From positions 92,605-156,604 of the forward strand of contig NZ_FMCV01000013.1 of the NCBI RefSeq assembly GCF_900091565.1: a stretch of 64,000 nt of DNA. The letters are read 5' to 3'. The DNA is from Micromonospora marina (GTDB lineage Bacteria; Actinomycetota; Actinomycetes; Mycobacteriales; Micromonosporaceae). Positions 1 through 8,685 of the stretch are shown one piece after another. The notes under the pieces were generated by a model. That model did not search any database. It was not told the DNA's origin and worked only from the letters and a program-made list of their open reading frames with translations. The number at the start of each line of letters is the position of its first letter. The stretch's first letter is position 1. The position numbers and the translations under genes are program-made.

Positions 1-1
1 G

Positions 2-493
2 CTGCGCGCCCACCTCGGCGAGGACCTGGGCCGCCTGGCCGCCGACGCCGAGGTCGCCGTGCGCGCCCCGCTGCCGATCGACCCGGCCGGCATCGGGCAG
101 GTCACCTTCCTCGGGCGCGGCTGGACCGTCGGGCTGGCCCAGGAGGCCGCGCTGAAGTGCCGCGAGGCGGCCACGTTCTGGGCCGAGGCGTACCCGGCCA
201 TGGACTACCGGCACGGCCCGATCTCGGTCGCCGCGCCCGGCCGGCTGGTGTGGGCGCTCGGCGAGATCCCGGACGGCCTGCCCGAGGACGTGGCCGCCAC
301 CGGCGCCGCGTTCGTGCACAGCCGCACCCACGGCTGCCGCACGGTGCTGACGAGCTGGGCCGCCGGGCGTAACCCGGTCGACCCGATGGCCGACCTGATC
401 CTGGCCCAGCGTTTCGCGGTCGCGCTCGCCACCAGCCGCGACCTCGACCCGGACGCGCCCCGCCATCTGACCCGGTCCGTGGTCCTGGCATGA
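2..493 (+). CDS. SIS-domain sugar-phosphate isomerase/deaminase, 3' part only
   Basis: The gene begins upstream of the window; the frame is open from base 2 to the TGA at 491-493. About 163 C-terminal residues are visible. The stretch around FLGRGWTVGLAQEAALKCRE and the later MDYRHGPIS is typical of the second SIS (sugar isomerase) domain of GlmS-like and AgaS/NagB-II-like proteins, which bind phosphosugars. It is followed by a ROK kinase and nagA, so the likely job is glucosamine-6-phosphate deamination/isomerisation to fructose-6-phosphate in amino-sugar breakdown. That role is inference from context; a GlmS-type synthase would need an N-terminal glutaminase domain, which lies outside the window if present. 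Its stop overlaps an ATG (ATGA at 490-493) that opens a 20-codon repeat ORF. Confidence 0.8.
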   Translation: MRAHLGEDLGRLAADAEVAVRAPLPIDPAGIGQVTFLGRGWTVGLAQEAALKCREAATFWAEAYPAMDYRHGPISVAAPGRLVWALGEIPDGLPEDVAATGAAFVHSRTHGCRTVLTSWAAGRNPVDPMADLILAQRFAVALATSRDLDPDAPRHLTRSVVLA

Positions 494-552
494 GCGAACG
501 CACCGAGCGCAGCGAGGGCCGTGAGCGCATGCGCGGCTGGCAGACGGCATGA
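490..552 (+). repeat. 59-bp junction repeat encoding a 20-codon coupling ORF (unit A)
   Basis: ATG at 490-492 overlaps the TGA of the SIS gene. The frame runs 20 codons (MSERTERSEGRERMRGWQTA) and ends with TGA at 550-552, overlapping the ATG of the ROK kinase (549-551). ATG-to-ATG distance is 59 bp. Nearly the same DNA occurs on the minus strand at 46102-46045 at the start of fahA. The unit therefore looks like a dispersed repeat inserted at a start-stop junction in a way that keeps ribosomes moving from gene to gene. Whether the peptide itself matters is unknown. Confidence 0.75.
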
Positions 553-1481
553 GCGAACGCGACGAGGTCGTCGTCGCGCTGGACGTGGGCGGCACCGGGA
601 TGAAGTGCGCCCTGGTCCGGCCGGACGGCTCGACGGTGCACACCGAACGGCACGCCACCGGCGCCCAGCGCGGCCCGGAGGCGGTGGCCGGCACGATCCT
701 CGACGTGGCCGAAGGGCTGGCCGGCAAGGCCCGCGCCGACGGCCGTACGCCGGTGGCCTGCGGCATCGTCGTACCCGGGGTGGTCGACGAGGCGCGTGGC
801 GTGGCGGTCTGGTCGGCGAACGTGGGCTTCCGGGACGTACCGCTGCGGGAGCTGGCGGGCACGCGGCTGGGACTGCCCGCGGCGCTCGGCCACGACGTGC
901 GGGCGGGCGGCCTGGCCGAGGCCCGGCTCGGCGCCGGACGGGAGGCGGACCAGGTCCTGTTCGTCGCGATCGGCACCGGCATCGCCGCCGCCCACGTGGT
1001 CGGCGGGTCGGCCGCCACCGGCGCGCACGGCGCCGCCGGGGAGATCGGCCACATCCTGGTACGCCCCGGCGGCCCGCGCTGCGGATGCGGGCGGACCGGC
1101 TGCCTGGAGGCGGTGTCGTCCGCCTCGGCGATCGGGCGCCGGTACGCCGAGCTGTCCGGCGCACCCACCACCGCCGCCGAGGTGGCCGACCGGGCGGCGG
1201 CCGGTGATCCGCTCGCCGTCGAGGTGTGGCGGGAGGCGGTCGAGGCGCTCGCCGACGGACTCGCCACGGGGCAGGCCCTCTACGATGTGTCGACAGTGGT
1301 GCTGGGCGGCGGGCTGGCCCAGGCCGGTCCCCGGCTGTTCGGCCCGCTGCGGACGGCGTTGCGCGAGCGGCTGACGTTCCACCGCGAGCCACGCCTGGTC
1401 GCGGCCGACCTCGGTGACGAGGCCGGCTGCCTGGGCGCCGCCCTGCTGGCCCTGGACACCCTGGCGAAGGAGAGTCGATGA
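549..1481 (+). CDS. ROK-family sugar kinase (probable N-acetylglucosamine kinase or glucokinase)
   Basis: 310 aa, cytosolic. The N-terminus carries the ATP-binding DVGGTGMK motif (about residue 12). The ROK zinc site is intact: EIGH followed by CGCGRTGC with Cys178, Cys180 and Cys185. No HTH precedes the kinase fold, so it is an enzyme and not a ROK repressor. It phosphorylates a hexose; being coupled between a SIS-domain protein and nagA, N-acetylglucosamine (or another amino sugar) is the most sensible substrate, but the sequence alone does not exclude glucose. There is no Shine-Dalgarno sequence before the ATG; initiation appears to depend on coupling through the 20-codon repeat ORF at 490-552. 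The stop overlaps the nagA ATG (ATGA at 1478-1481). Confidence 0.88.
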   Translation: MSERDEVVVALDVGGTGMKCALVRPDGSTVHTERHATGAQRGPEAVAGTILDVAEGLAGKARADGRTPVACGIVVPGVVDEARGVAVWSANVGFRDVPLRELAGTRLGLPAALGHDVRAGGLAEARLGAGREADQVLFVAIGTGIAAAHVVGGSAATGAHGAAGEIGHILVRPGGPRCGCGRTGCLEAVSSASAIGRRYAELSGAPTTAAEVADRAAAGDPLAVEVWREAVEALADGLATGQALYDVSTVVLGGGLAQAGPRLFGPLRTALRERLTFHREPRLVAADLGDEAGCLGAALLALDTLAKESR

Positions 1482-2587
1482 CCCGGCGCGTGACCGGCAA
1501 GGTGGTGACCCCGACCGGTGTCATCCGGCAGGGTTGCGTGGAGATCGCGGACGGGCGGATCACCGCTGTCGCCGAGTATCCGTCGGTGCGCGACGGCCAC
1601 TGGATCGTGCCGGGCTTCGTGGACATGCACACCCACGGCGGCGGCGGGCACACGTTCACCACCGGCGACCCGGAGTCGGCCCGGCAGGCCGCCGCGTTCC
1701 ACCGCGGGCACGGCACCACCACACTGCTGGCCAGCCTGGTCAGTTCCCCCTTCGAGCTGATGCGCGACGCCACCGCCGCCTACCGGCCGCTGGTCGAGTC
1801 CGGTGTGCTCGCCGGCATCCACTTCGAGGGTCCGTACCTGTCCGCCGACCGCTGCGGCGCGCAGAACCCGGAGTTCCTGCGCGACCCGTCCACCGCCGAG
1901 CTGAGCGAGCTGGTCGAGCTGGGCGGCGGCGCCGTACGCATGGTCACGATCGCTCCCGAGCGGGACGGCGCCACCAAGGCGATCGAGCTGCTGGTGTCGC
2001 ACGGTGTGGTCGCGGCGGTCGGGCACACCGACGCCACCTGGGAGCAGACGCGGGCGGCGGTGGCGGCGGGCGCGAGCGTCGGCACCCACCTGTTCAACGG
2101 GATGCGCCCGGTGCACCACCGCGAGCCCGGCCCGGTGGTGGCCCTGCTGGAGGCCCCGAACGTGGTGTGCGAGCTGGTCGCCGACGGCGTGCACCTGCAC
2201 GACGGCATGCTCGGTTTCGCCACCTCGGTGGCCGGCCCGGAGCGGGCCGCGCTGATCACCGACGCGATGGCCGCCGCCGGGATGCCCGACGGCGAGTACG
2301 AGCTGGGCGGCCAGGCGGTCACCGTGTCCGGCGGTGTGGCCCGGCTGAGCCGCGACGGCGCGATCGCCGGCAGCACGCTCACCATGGACGCGGCGCTACG
2401 GCACGCGGTCGGCGCGGGTGTGGCCCTGCCGGACGCCTGCCGGATGGTCGCCACCACCCCGGCCCGCGCGATCGGCCTGGGCGACCGGGTGGGCGCGCTG
2501 GTCACCGGGCTGCGCGCCGACCTCGTGGTGCTGAACGAGGACCTCAACGTGGTACGGGTGATGCGCGGCGGCGACTGGGTGGAGTGA
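1478..2587 (+). CDS. nagA: N-acetylglucosamine-6-phosphate deacetylase
   Basis: 369 aa, full length for the family. It removes acetate from GlcNAc-6-P, giving glucosamine-6-P for the upstream SIS-domain protein. The amidohydrolase metal motif HTHGGGG is at residue 51 (His51, His53). Further family blocks are visible: HFEGPYL, the mid-protein GHTDAT, HLFNGM and the late LITDAMAAAG aspartate. ATGA overlap with the kinase gene indicates one operon. The following gene is convergent and ends 10 bp away, so the operon ends here. A chitinase lies about 2 kb downstream, matching a chitin/GlcNAc theme. Confidence 0.95.
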   Translation: MTRRVTGKVVTPTGVIRQGCVEIADGRITAVAEYPSVRDGHWIVPGFVDMHTHGGGGHTFTTGDPESARQAAAFHRGHGTTTLLASLVSSPFELMRDATAAYRPLVESGVLAGIHFEGPYLSADRCGAQNPEFLRDPSTAELSELVELGGGAVRMVTIAPERDGATKAIELLVSHGVVAAVGHTDATWEQTRAAVAAGASVGTHLFNGMRPVHHREPGPVVALLEAPNVVCELVADGVHLHDGMLGFATSVAGPERAALITDAMAAAGMPDGEYELGGQAVTVSGGVARLSRDGAIAGSTLTMDAALRHAVGAGVALPDACRMVATTPARAIGLGDRVGALVTGLRADLVVLNEDLNVVRVMRGGDWVE

Positions 2588-2597
2588 CCCGCAGGCG

Positions 2598-3806
2598 TCA
2601 GGTGGTGGGCATCTCGACGCCGAGCACCGCCTGCTCGTCCGGGCGGTGCACCAGCACGTCGGCCAGGTACGACTGCACCGCCTGGCGCATCCCGACGTCC
2701 CGCCCGGCCTGCTCGGAGAGCAGCCACTTGTGCTCGATGATCTGGGCGAACAGTTCCTGCGGCTCCAGCTTGTTGCGCAGGTGCCCCGGGACGGCCCGGA
2801 CCACCGGCTCGAAGACCTCGGTCAGCCAGCGGTGCGCCGCCTGCTGCTCGTCGGTCAGGTCGCTCTCCAGCCGGTAGGCGTCCAGGTCGTTGAGGAGCTT
2901 GCGGGCCTGGTTCTCCTCGGCGTCCAGGCCGGTCAGGCGCAGCAGCCGCCGGGTGTGGTAGCCCGCGTCGACCACCTTCGGCCGGACCAGGTAGCGCCCG
3001 TCGTCGACTGTGGACATGGCCACCTCGGCCACGTCGAAGCCCAGCTCGTTGAGGCGGCGGATGCGGCGTTCGATGTCGTGCCGGGCGGCACGCTCGACCT
3101 GCTGCTCGTAGGTGATCTCGTGCCAGAGCCGCTCGTAGCGCCGCACTACCTCCTCGCAGACCACCTCCGGGTCGATGGACTCGTGCAGCAGGCCGGCGGC
3201 CTGGAGGTCGAGTGCCTCGCCGAAGATGTTGACCCGGGCGATCTCCAGGTCCTCGCCGCGCTGGCCGTTCGACAGCGACGGGTGCAGCGCGCCGGTCTCG
3301 GCGTCGACCAGGTACGCGGCGAAGGCGCCCGCGTCCCGCCGGAACAGCGTGTTCGACAGCGAGCAGTCGCCCCAGAAGAAGCCGGTCAGGTGCATCCGGA
3401 CGATGAGCGCGGCCAGCGCGTCGAGCAGCCGGTTCATCGTCTCCGGTCGCAGCGTGTTGGAGAACAGCGCCCGGTAGGGCAGCGAGAACTGGAGGTGCCG
3501 GGTGATCAGCACCGGGTCCAGGGGCTCGCCGTCGTCGGTCTGCCGGTCGGCGACGATCGCGATGGCCTCGACCGACGGGAAGTCGATCCGCTCCAGCGCC
3601 CGCAGCAGGTCGTACTCCCGTTCGGCGACCCGCTCGCCGGTCTCCTTCACCGCGTAGACGTACCCGCCGAGCCGGACGAACCGCACGACGTGCCGGGAGA
3701 TGCCCTGCGGCAGCGCCACCAGGTGTTCGGCAGGCCACTGCTCCAACGGGGTCGACCAGGGGAGGTCGAGCAGCGACGGGTCGACGAGAGCCGAGGTGAT
3801 CCGCAC
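2598..3806 (-). CDS. DUF4032 domain-containing protein
   Basis: 402 aa from a GTG at 3806 (VRITSALVDP). Earlier in-frame codons give low-complexity Arg/Pro/Ala sequence, so I do not extend the gene. The protein resembles a family of actinobacterial proteins with a kinase-like lipopolysaccharide-kinase/DUF4032 fold: early GGYVYAVKETGERVAEREYD looks like a nucleotide-binding lobe with the VK lysine, and FFWGDCSLSNTLFR resembles the HxDxxxxN catalytic loop of aminoglycoside-type kinases (here WGDCSLSN). The substrate is unknown. It is convergent with nagA and divergent from the PAP2 gene. The sequence CACACT lies 7 nt before the start but is only a weak -10. Confidence 0.75.
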   Translation of the reverse strand: MRITSALVDPSLLDLPWSTPLEQWPAEHLVALPQGISRHVVRFVRLGGYVYAVKETGERVAEREYDLLRALERIDFPSVEAIAIVADRQTDDGEPLDPVLITRHLQFSLPYRALFSNTLRPETMNRLLDALAALIVRMHLTGFFWGDCSLSNTLFRRDAGAFAAYLVDAETGALHPSLSNGQRGEDLEIARVNIFGEALDLQAAGLLHESIDPEVVCEEVVRRYERLWHEITYEQQVERAARHDIERRIRRLNELGFDVAEVAMSTVDDGRYLVRPKVVDAGYHTRRLLRLTGLDAEENQARKLLNDLDAYRLESDLTDEQQAAHRWLTEVFEPVVRAVPGHLRNKLEPQELFAQIIEHKWLLSEQAGRDVGMRQAVQSYLADVLVHRPDEQAVLGVEMPTT

Positions 3807-3904
3807 GGCAACCAGTGTGACCGCTGACCCCGCGCCGCGCCTCCCTTCGTGGCTGGGCACACAGCGGCCGATGCCCGCGCCGGTCGGCCGCCGCCGGCGG
3901 CCGG

Positions 3905-3910
3905 TAGCGT
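3905..3910 (+). promoter_or_regulatory. -10 hexamer TAGCGT of a predicted leaderless promoter
   Basis: TAGCGT ends 6 nt before the GTG at 3917 and no ribosome binding site is present. The same TANNNT-to-start spacing recurs through the window (for example 7390, 10549, 57878 and 59451), so transcription probably starts at the start codon. Confidence 0.5.
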
Positions 3911-3916
3911 GGTCGC

Positions 3917-4684
3917 GTGCGTCAGACCTCGGGGGTACGCGGTGACCTGCGGTTGCGGCCGGTCCGGCCGGCCGGGTGGTGGTTCGACGGGCTGCTGCTC
4001 GCAGCGGTGGTGGCGCTGACCGTCGCGCTCGCCTCGGGTCACCTGTTCGGCCTGGACCGGGCGGTCGCCGACTGGTCCGAGGAGAACCGCCCGACCGCCG
4101 CCCGCTGGGTCGCCATGACGCTGAACCTGCTCGGCCAGGGCACCCCGTTGACGCTGCTCGCGGCCGGGCTGGGCGTGCTGCTGGCGCTGCGGTTGCGCTC
4201 GGTGCGGCCCCTGCTGCCACCGGTGGCCGGGTTCGTGCTCACGTTCTTCACGATCGGCCCGCTGAAGGTGTGGACGGCCCGCCCGGCGCCGAGCGCCTCG
4301 GTCAAGGAGCCGTTCCTGTCGCCGGAGCAGACGCTGCCGCTGTTCCAGCACGACCTGCCGGTCCGTTTCGCGCAGTCGTACCCGTCCGGGCACGTCGCCA
4401 ACGCGATCGTCTGGTACGGCGTACTGGCCCTGCTGCTGGCCCCGCTCGTGCGCACGGTCGGCCGTACCGTGCCGCCCCGGCTGGTCACAGTCGTCCGGGT
4501 GGTGCCCCCGGCGGTGGTCTTCTGCACCACCGTCTACCTGGGCTGGCACTGGCTGACCGACTCGGTCGCCGGGCTGTTGCTCGGCCTGCTGCTGGACCGC
4601 CTGTTGCGCCGGGTGCCCTGGAACAGTCTGCCGCTGCCGGCGCGGCTGGGCGGCTGGGCCCGCCCGGCGGAGGGGCTCGGCTAG
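3917..4684 (+). CDS. PAP2-family membrane phosphatase
   Basis: 255 aa with five to six hydrophobic segments. The three PAP2 phosphatase signature parts are present in order: K-(x)n-RP in KVWTARPAP, PSGH in SYPSGHVAN, and the final histidine/aspartate motif in GWHWLTDSVAG. Such enzymes remove phosphate from lipid phosphates (phosphatidic acid, isoprenyl diphosphates) on the outer face of the membrane; the substrate here cannot be told. The GTG start at 3917 follows a TAGCGT hexamer by 6 nt, favouring leaderless translation. The gene stands alone, divergent from the DUF4032 gene, and ends just before the operator-like palindrome of the chitinase gene. Confidence 0.85.
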   Translation: MRQTSGVRGDLRLRPVRPAGWWFDGLLLAAVVALTVALASGHLFGLDRAVADWSEENRPTAARWVAMTLNLLGQGTPLTLLAAGLGVLLALRLRSVRPLLPPVAGFVLTFFTIGPLKVWTARPAPSASVKEPFLSPEQTLPLFQHDLPVRFAQSYPSGHVANAIVWYGVLALLLAPLVRTVGRTVPPRLVTVVRVVPPAVVFCTTVYLGWHWLTDSVAGLLLGLLLDRLLRRVPWNSLPLPARLGGWARPAEGLG

Positions 4685-4722
4685 AAAATCCGCCTCTTGT
4701 CTCGGCGTATCGACGCCGGTAT

Positions 4723-4759
4723 ACATTTAGCAATCTTAACAGTTAAGTTTGTTAAATGT
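4723..4759 (+). promoter_or_regulatory. AT-rich 37-bp imperfect palindrome upstream of the chitinase gene
   Basis: The left end ACATTTAGCAATCTTAAC and the right end GTTAAGTTTGTTAAATGT are inverted copies around a central A at 4741; 16 of 18 positions pair. The inner CTTAACAGTTAAG is a perfect palindrome. It is far more AT-rich than its surroundings and ends one base before the AGGAGG ribosome binding site of the chitinase gene. This looks like the operator of a dimeric regulator; which regulator is unknown. Confidence 0.65.
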
Positions 4760-4770
4760 AGGAGGTGCTC

Positions 4771-7323
4771 GTGCTGACGAGACGAATCAGCCACTGGCTG
4801 TCGACCGGCGCCGCCGGTCTGCTGACCGCGACGATGGCGGTGGTCGTGGCCGCCCCGGACGCAAGGTCGGCCGCCGCCGACGACGAGGCGTGCCGGCCCG
4901 ACGGGCTCTACCGCACGCCCGGAGTCTCGGTGCCCTACTGCACCGTCTACGACACCGCGGGCCGGGAGAAGATGGGCGCGGACCACACCCGCCGGATCAT
5001 CGGCTACTTCACCAGCTGGCGGACCGGCCGCAACGGCGCCCCGGCCTACCTGGTGAACCAGATCCCCTGGCAGAAGGTCACCCACATCAACTACGCGTTC
5101 GCCCACGTCGACGGCGGCAACCGCATCTCCGTGGGCAACCCCGGCGCCGCGGACAACCCGGCGACGAACATGACCTGGCCCGGCGTCGCCGGTGCCGAGA
5201 TGGACCCGGCCCTGCCGTACACCGGGCACTTCAACCTGCTCAACAAGTACAAGAAGCAGAACCCCGGCGTCCGTACGCTGATCAGCGTCGGCGGCTGGGC
5301 CGAGACCGGCGGCTTCATCGACGACAGCGGCAACCGCGTCGACTCCGGCGGCTTCTACCGGATGACCACCACCGGCACCAACACGGTGAACACCGCCGGC
5401 ATCAACACGTTCGCCGACTCGGTGGTGACGTTCCTGCGCACGTACGGCTTCGACGGGGTCGACATCGACTACGAGTACCCCACCTCCAACAACAAGGCCG
5501 GCAACCCGCTCGACTTCGCCCAGGCCGACGCCAAGCGGGCCGGTCTCAACGCCTCGTACCAGGTGCTGATGCGCACGTTGCGAGAGAAGCTCGACCGTGC
5601 CGCCGCCACCGACGGCAAGCACTACCTGCTCACCGTGGCCGCGCCCGCGTCCGGTTGGCTGCTGCGCGGGATGGAGTCCTACCAGGCGTTGCAGTACCTC
5701 GACTACGTCAACGCGATGTCCTACGACCTGCACGGCGCGTGGAACCACTTCGTCGGGCCGAACGCGGCGCTCTACGACAACGGCGACGACGCCGAACTGG
5801 CCGCCGGCGGCGTGTACGGCGCGTACTCCGGCATCGGCTACCTGAACACCGACTGGGCGTACCACTACTTCCGGGGCGCGCTGCCCAGCGGCCGGGTGAA
5901 CATCGGCGTGCCCTACTACACCCGGGGCTGGCAGGGCGTCACCGGCGGCACCAACGGCCTGTGGGGGCGGGCGGCGCTGCCCGACCAGACCAAGTGCCCG
6001 GCCGGCACCGGCAGCTCGATCGGCTCCACCACCCCCTGCGGCAACGGCGCGGTCGGCATCGACAACCTCTGGCACGACCTCGACACCGCCGGCAACGAGG
6101 TGCCTGGCGGTGCCAACCCGATGTGGCACGCGAAGAACCTCCAGGCCGGCGTCACCGGCGACTACCTGACCGGATACGGCCTCACCCCGGCCACCGACCC
6201 GGCCGACCGGATCAGCGGCAGCTACACCCGGAACTACTCGGCAGCGCTGGTCGCGCCCTGGCTGTGGAACGCGGAGAAGAAGGTCTTCCTCTCCACCGAG
6301 GACGACCAGTCACTCGCCGCCAAGGCCGACTACGTCACGGCCAAGGGCCTCGGCGGCGTGATGATCTGGGAACTCGCCGGCGACTACGCCTACGACTCCG
6401 CCAAGGGCCAGTACGGCATGGGCGACACGCTGACCACGCTGCTCTACGACCGGCTGAAGGCCGCACCGGCGTACGGCGCCCGCAAGGCGGGCATCACCAT
6501 GCCCACCCGGACGCTCGACGTGGCGGTCGGCATGGGCGGCTTCGCGCTCGGCGACAACAACTACCCGATCAACCCCGAGCTGCGGCTGACCAACAACACC
6601 GGTGCACCGATCCCGGCCGGCGCGCAGCTCGAGTTCGACTATCCCACCACCACCCCGGCCACACTCAGCCAGCAGTCCGGCTGGGCGCTCACCACCGTCA
6701 CCACCGGCCACACCGGCAGCAACGTCGGCGGACTGAAGGGCGACCACAACCGGGTACGCCTCACCGTGCCGGCCGCGATCGCGCCCGGCTCGTACGCCGA
6801 GGTGACGCTCAACTACCAGCTCCCGATCTCCGGCCCGGCCAACTTCACGCTCGCCTTCGGCGGCCAGACGTACGCGCTGACCGGGGACTGGGCACGTGGT
6901 GGCGAGGTGGTCACGCCGTCGCCCAGCCCGAGCGGTTCCGTCCCGCCCGGCGGGAGCACCTGCACCGCGCCGGCCTGGTCGGCGGCCACCGCGTACTCCG
7001 GCGGGGCAACCGTCTCGCACGCCGGACGGACCTGGAACGCGAAGTGGTGGACCCAGGGCGAGACGCCGGGCAGCGCCACGGTCTGGGCCGACCAGGGCGC
7101 CTGCACGGGCTCCCCGGCACCGACCACCTCCCCGACGCCCACCGGCTCGCCGTCACCCACAGGTGGTTCGTGTGCCGCGCCGGCCTGGGCCGCGGGAACC
7201 GCCTACCCCGGAGGTGCTGTGGTGTCCCACGGCGGACACCGGTGGACCGCGCGGTGGTGGACCCAGCAAGACGTGCCCGGGACCAACAGCCAGGGCGTGT
7301 GGACCGACAACGGGCCCTGCTGA
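4771..7323 (+). CDS. Secreted GH18 chitinase with two C-terminal chitin-binding modules
   Basis: 850 aa from the GTG at 4771, chosen because AGGAGG (4760-4765) is 5 nt upstream; an alternative GTG at 4765 lies within that site. Domains in order: signal peptide (Arg-rich start, hydrophobic core, about residues 1-35), a GH18 catalytic barrel with the DGVDIDYE motif at 228-235 (Glu235 as proton donor), and a beta-rich immunoglobulin-like module at about 590-710. Then come Ser/Pro/Thr linkers and two CBM5/12-like domains at about 731-778 and 801-850, both with paired Trp in the KWWTQ or RWWTQ core. It hydrolyses extracellular chitin; the products would feed the nearby GlcNAc pathway. Regulation is probably through the 37-bp palindrome upstream. 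A strong terminator follows. Confidence 0.95.
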   Translation: MLTRRISHWLSTGAAGLLTATMAVVVAAPDARSAAADDEACRPDGLYRTPGVSVPYCTVYDTAGREKMGADHTRRIIGYFTSWRTGRNGAPAYLVNQIPWQKVTHINYAFAHVDGGNRISVGNPGAADNPATNMTWPGVAGAEMDPALPYTGHFNLLNKYKKQNPGVRTLISVGGWAETGGFIDDSGNRVDSGGFYRMTTTGTNTVNTAGINTFADSVVTFLRTYGFDGVDIDYEYPTSNNKAGNPLDFAQADAKRAGLNASYQVLMRTLREKLDRAAATDGKHYLLTVAAPASGWLLRGMESYQALQYLDYVNAMSYDLHGAWNHFVGPNAALYDNGDDAELAAGGVYGAYSGIGYLNTDWAYHYFRGALPSGRVNIGVPYYTRGWQGVTGGTNGLWGRAALPDQTKCPAGTGSSIGSTTPCGNGAVGIDNLWHDLDTAGNEVPGGANPMWHAKNLQAGVTGDYLTGYGLTPATDPADRISGSYTRNYSAALVAPWLWNAEKKVFLSTEDDQSLAAKADYVTAKGLGGVMIWELAGDYAYDSAKGQYGMGDTLTTLLYDRLKAAPAYGARKAGITMPTRTLDVAVGMGGFALGDNNYPINPELRLTNNTGAPIPAGAQLEFDYPTTTPATLSQQSGWALTTVTTGHTGSNVGGLKGDHNRVRLTVPAAIAPGSYAEVTLNYQLPISGPANFTLAFGGQTYALTGDWARGGEVVTPSPSPSGSVPPGGSTCTAPAWSAATAYSGGATVSHAGRTWNAKWWTQGETPGSATVWADQGACTGSPAPTTSPTPTGSPSPTGGSCAAPAWAAGTAYPGGAVVSHGGHRWTARWWTQQDVPGTNSQGVWTDNGPC

Positions 7324-7333
7324 ACCCGCTCCC

Positions 7334-7365
7334 GGTGCCGCCGGCGGAATCCCGCCGGCGGCACC
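7334..7365 (+). terminator. Rho-independent-type hairpin after the chitinase gene
   Basis: Perfect 14-bp stem GGTGCCGCCGGCGG / CCGCCGGCGGCACC with an AATC loop, starting 10 bp after the stop codon. No T-run follows, as is common in high-GC actinobacteria. Confidence 0.75.
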
Positions 7366-7401
7366 TGCCGTTCACCCGAGCGCCCTGGCTAGGCTGCCGG
7401 A

Positions 7402-8637
7402 GTGGAACGGCTGGCACGGCGACTCGGCGTACGCGATGCGGTGGTCATCGGTCTGGGCTCGATGCTCGGCGCGGGCGTGTTCGTCGTCTTCGCCCCGGCC
7501 GCCGCGGCGGCCGGCGGCACCGGACTGCTCGTCGCACTGGCGGTCGCCGGCTTCGTCGCCTACTGCAACGCGACCAGCTCGGCCCGGCTCGCCGCCCGCT
7601 ACCCCGAGTCCGGCGGCACCTACGTCTACGGCCGGGAACGGCTGCACCCGTTCGCCGGCTTCCTCGCCGGCTGGGGATTCGTGGTGGGCAAGACCGCGAG
7701 CTGCGCGGCGATGGCGCTGACCGTCGGGACGTACCTGTGGCCGGGGCAGGCGCGGCTCGTCGCGGTCCTCGCCGTGGCGGCGGTGACAGCGGTGAACCTG
7801 CGCGGCATCGGCAAGACCGCCACCGCCACCCGGGTGCTCGCCGTGGTGGTGCTGACGGTGCTCGCCGTCGCCGTGACCGGCGCGCCGCAGGTGACCGCCG
7901 ACCGGCTCACCGACCCGGCCGGCATCGGCGCGGGTGGCGTACTGACCGCCGCCGGGCTGCTGTTCTTCGCCTTCGCCGGGTACGCACGGATCGCCACGCT
8001 GGGCGAGGAGGTACGCGACCCGGAACGCACCATCCCCCGGGCGGTGCCGGTCGCGCTCGGCGCGGTGCTGGCGATCTACCTGACGCTGGCGGTGGTCGCA
8101 CTCGGCGTACTCGGTGCCGACCGGCTGGCGTCCACCGACGCTCCGCTGGTCGAGGTGGTGACCGCCGCCGGACACCCGGGGCTGGCCTGGCTGGTCCGGG
8201 CCGGCGCGACAGTCGCCGTGACCGGGGTGCTGCTGTCCCTGCTGCCGGGCGTCGGCCGGACCACGCTGGCGATGGCCCGCCGACGGGACCTGCCCGGCGC
8301 GCTCGCGGCGGTCCATCCGCGCCACCGGGTGCCGCACCGCGCCGAACTCGCGGTGGCCGCCGTGGTCGCCGTCGTGGTGGCCGTCGGCGACATCCGGGGC
8401 GCGATCGGCTTCTCCAGCTGCACCGTGCTGGTCTACTACGCGATCACCAACGCGTCGGCGCTGACGCTCGGCGCCGACCCGGACCGGCGCGTCCCGGTAC
8501 GGCTGCTCGCCGCGCTGGGGCTGGCCGGCTGCCTGGTGCTGGCGGTCAACCTGCCGCTGCCGAGCGTGCTCGCCGGGTTCGGCGTGCTCGCCCTCGGCGC
8601 GCTCGGGTACGCCGTCCGCCGCCGTCACCAGGCCTGA
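7402..8637 (+). CDS. APC-superfamily amino acid/amine permease
   Basis: 411 aa with about eleven to twelve hydrophobic segments. The opening block VIGLGSMLGAGVFVVFAPAA is the conserved first helix of the APC family (G-S-M-I-G-x-G-x-F). The later TYVYGRERLHPFAGFLAGW and GYARIATLGEEVRDPERTIPRA are also typical. It imports or exchanges an amino acid or related amine across the cytoplasmic membrane; the substrate is not predictable. GTG at 7402 is 6 nt after TAGGCT (7390-7395) with no ribosome binding site, so it is probably leaderless. It is convergent with the next gene. Confidence 0.88.
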   Translation: MERLARRLGVRDAVVIGLGSMLGAGVFVVFAPAAAAAGGTGLLVALAVAGFVAYCNATSSARLAARYPESGGTYVYGRERLHPFAGFLAGWGFVVGKTASCAAMALTVGTYLWPGQARLVAVLAVAAVTAVNLRGIGKTATATRVLAVVVLTVLAVAVTGAPQVTADRLTDPAGIGAGGVLTAAGLLFFAFAGYARIATLGEEVRDPERTIPRAVPVALGAVLAIYLTLAVVALGVLGADRLASTDAPLVEVVTAAGHPGLAWLVRAGATVAVTGVLLSLLPGVGRTTLAMARRRDLPGALAAVHPRHRVPHRAELAVAAVVAVVVAVGDIRGAIGFSSCTVLVYYAITNASALTLGADPDRRVPVRLLAALGLAGCLVLAVNLPLPSVLAGFGVLALGALGYAVRRRHQA

Positions 8638-8685
8638 GGCGGCCCGGCCGCGCTCGACACGCGTCCCCCGGTCGCCCCGGTCCCG

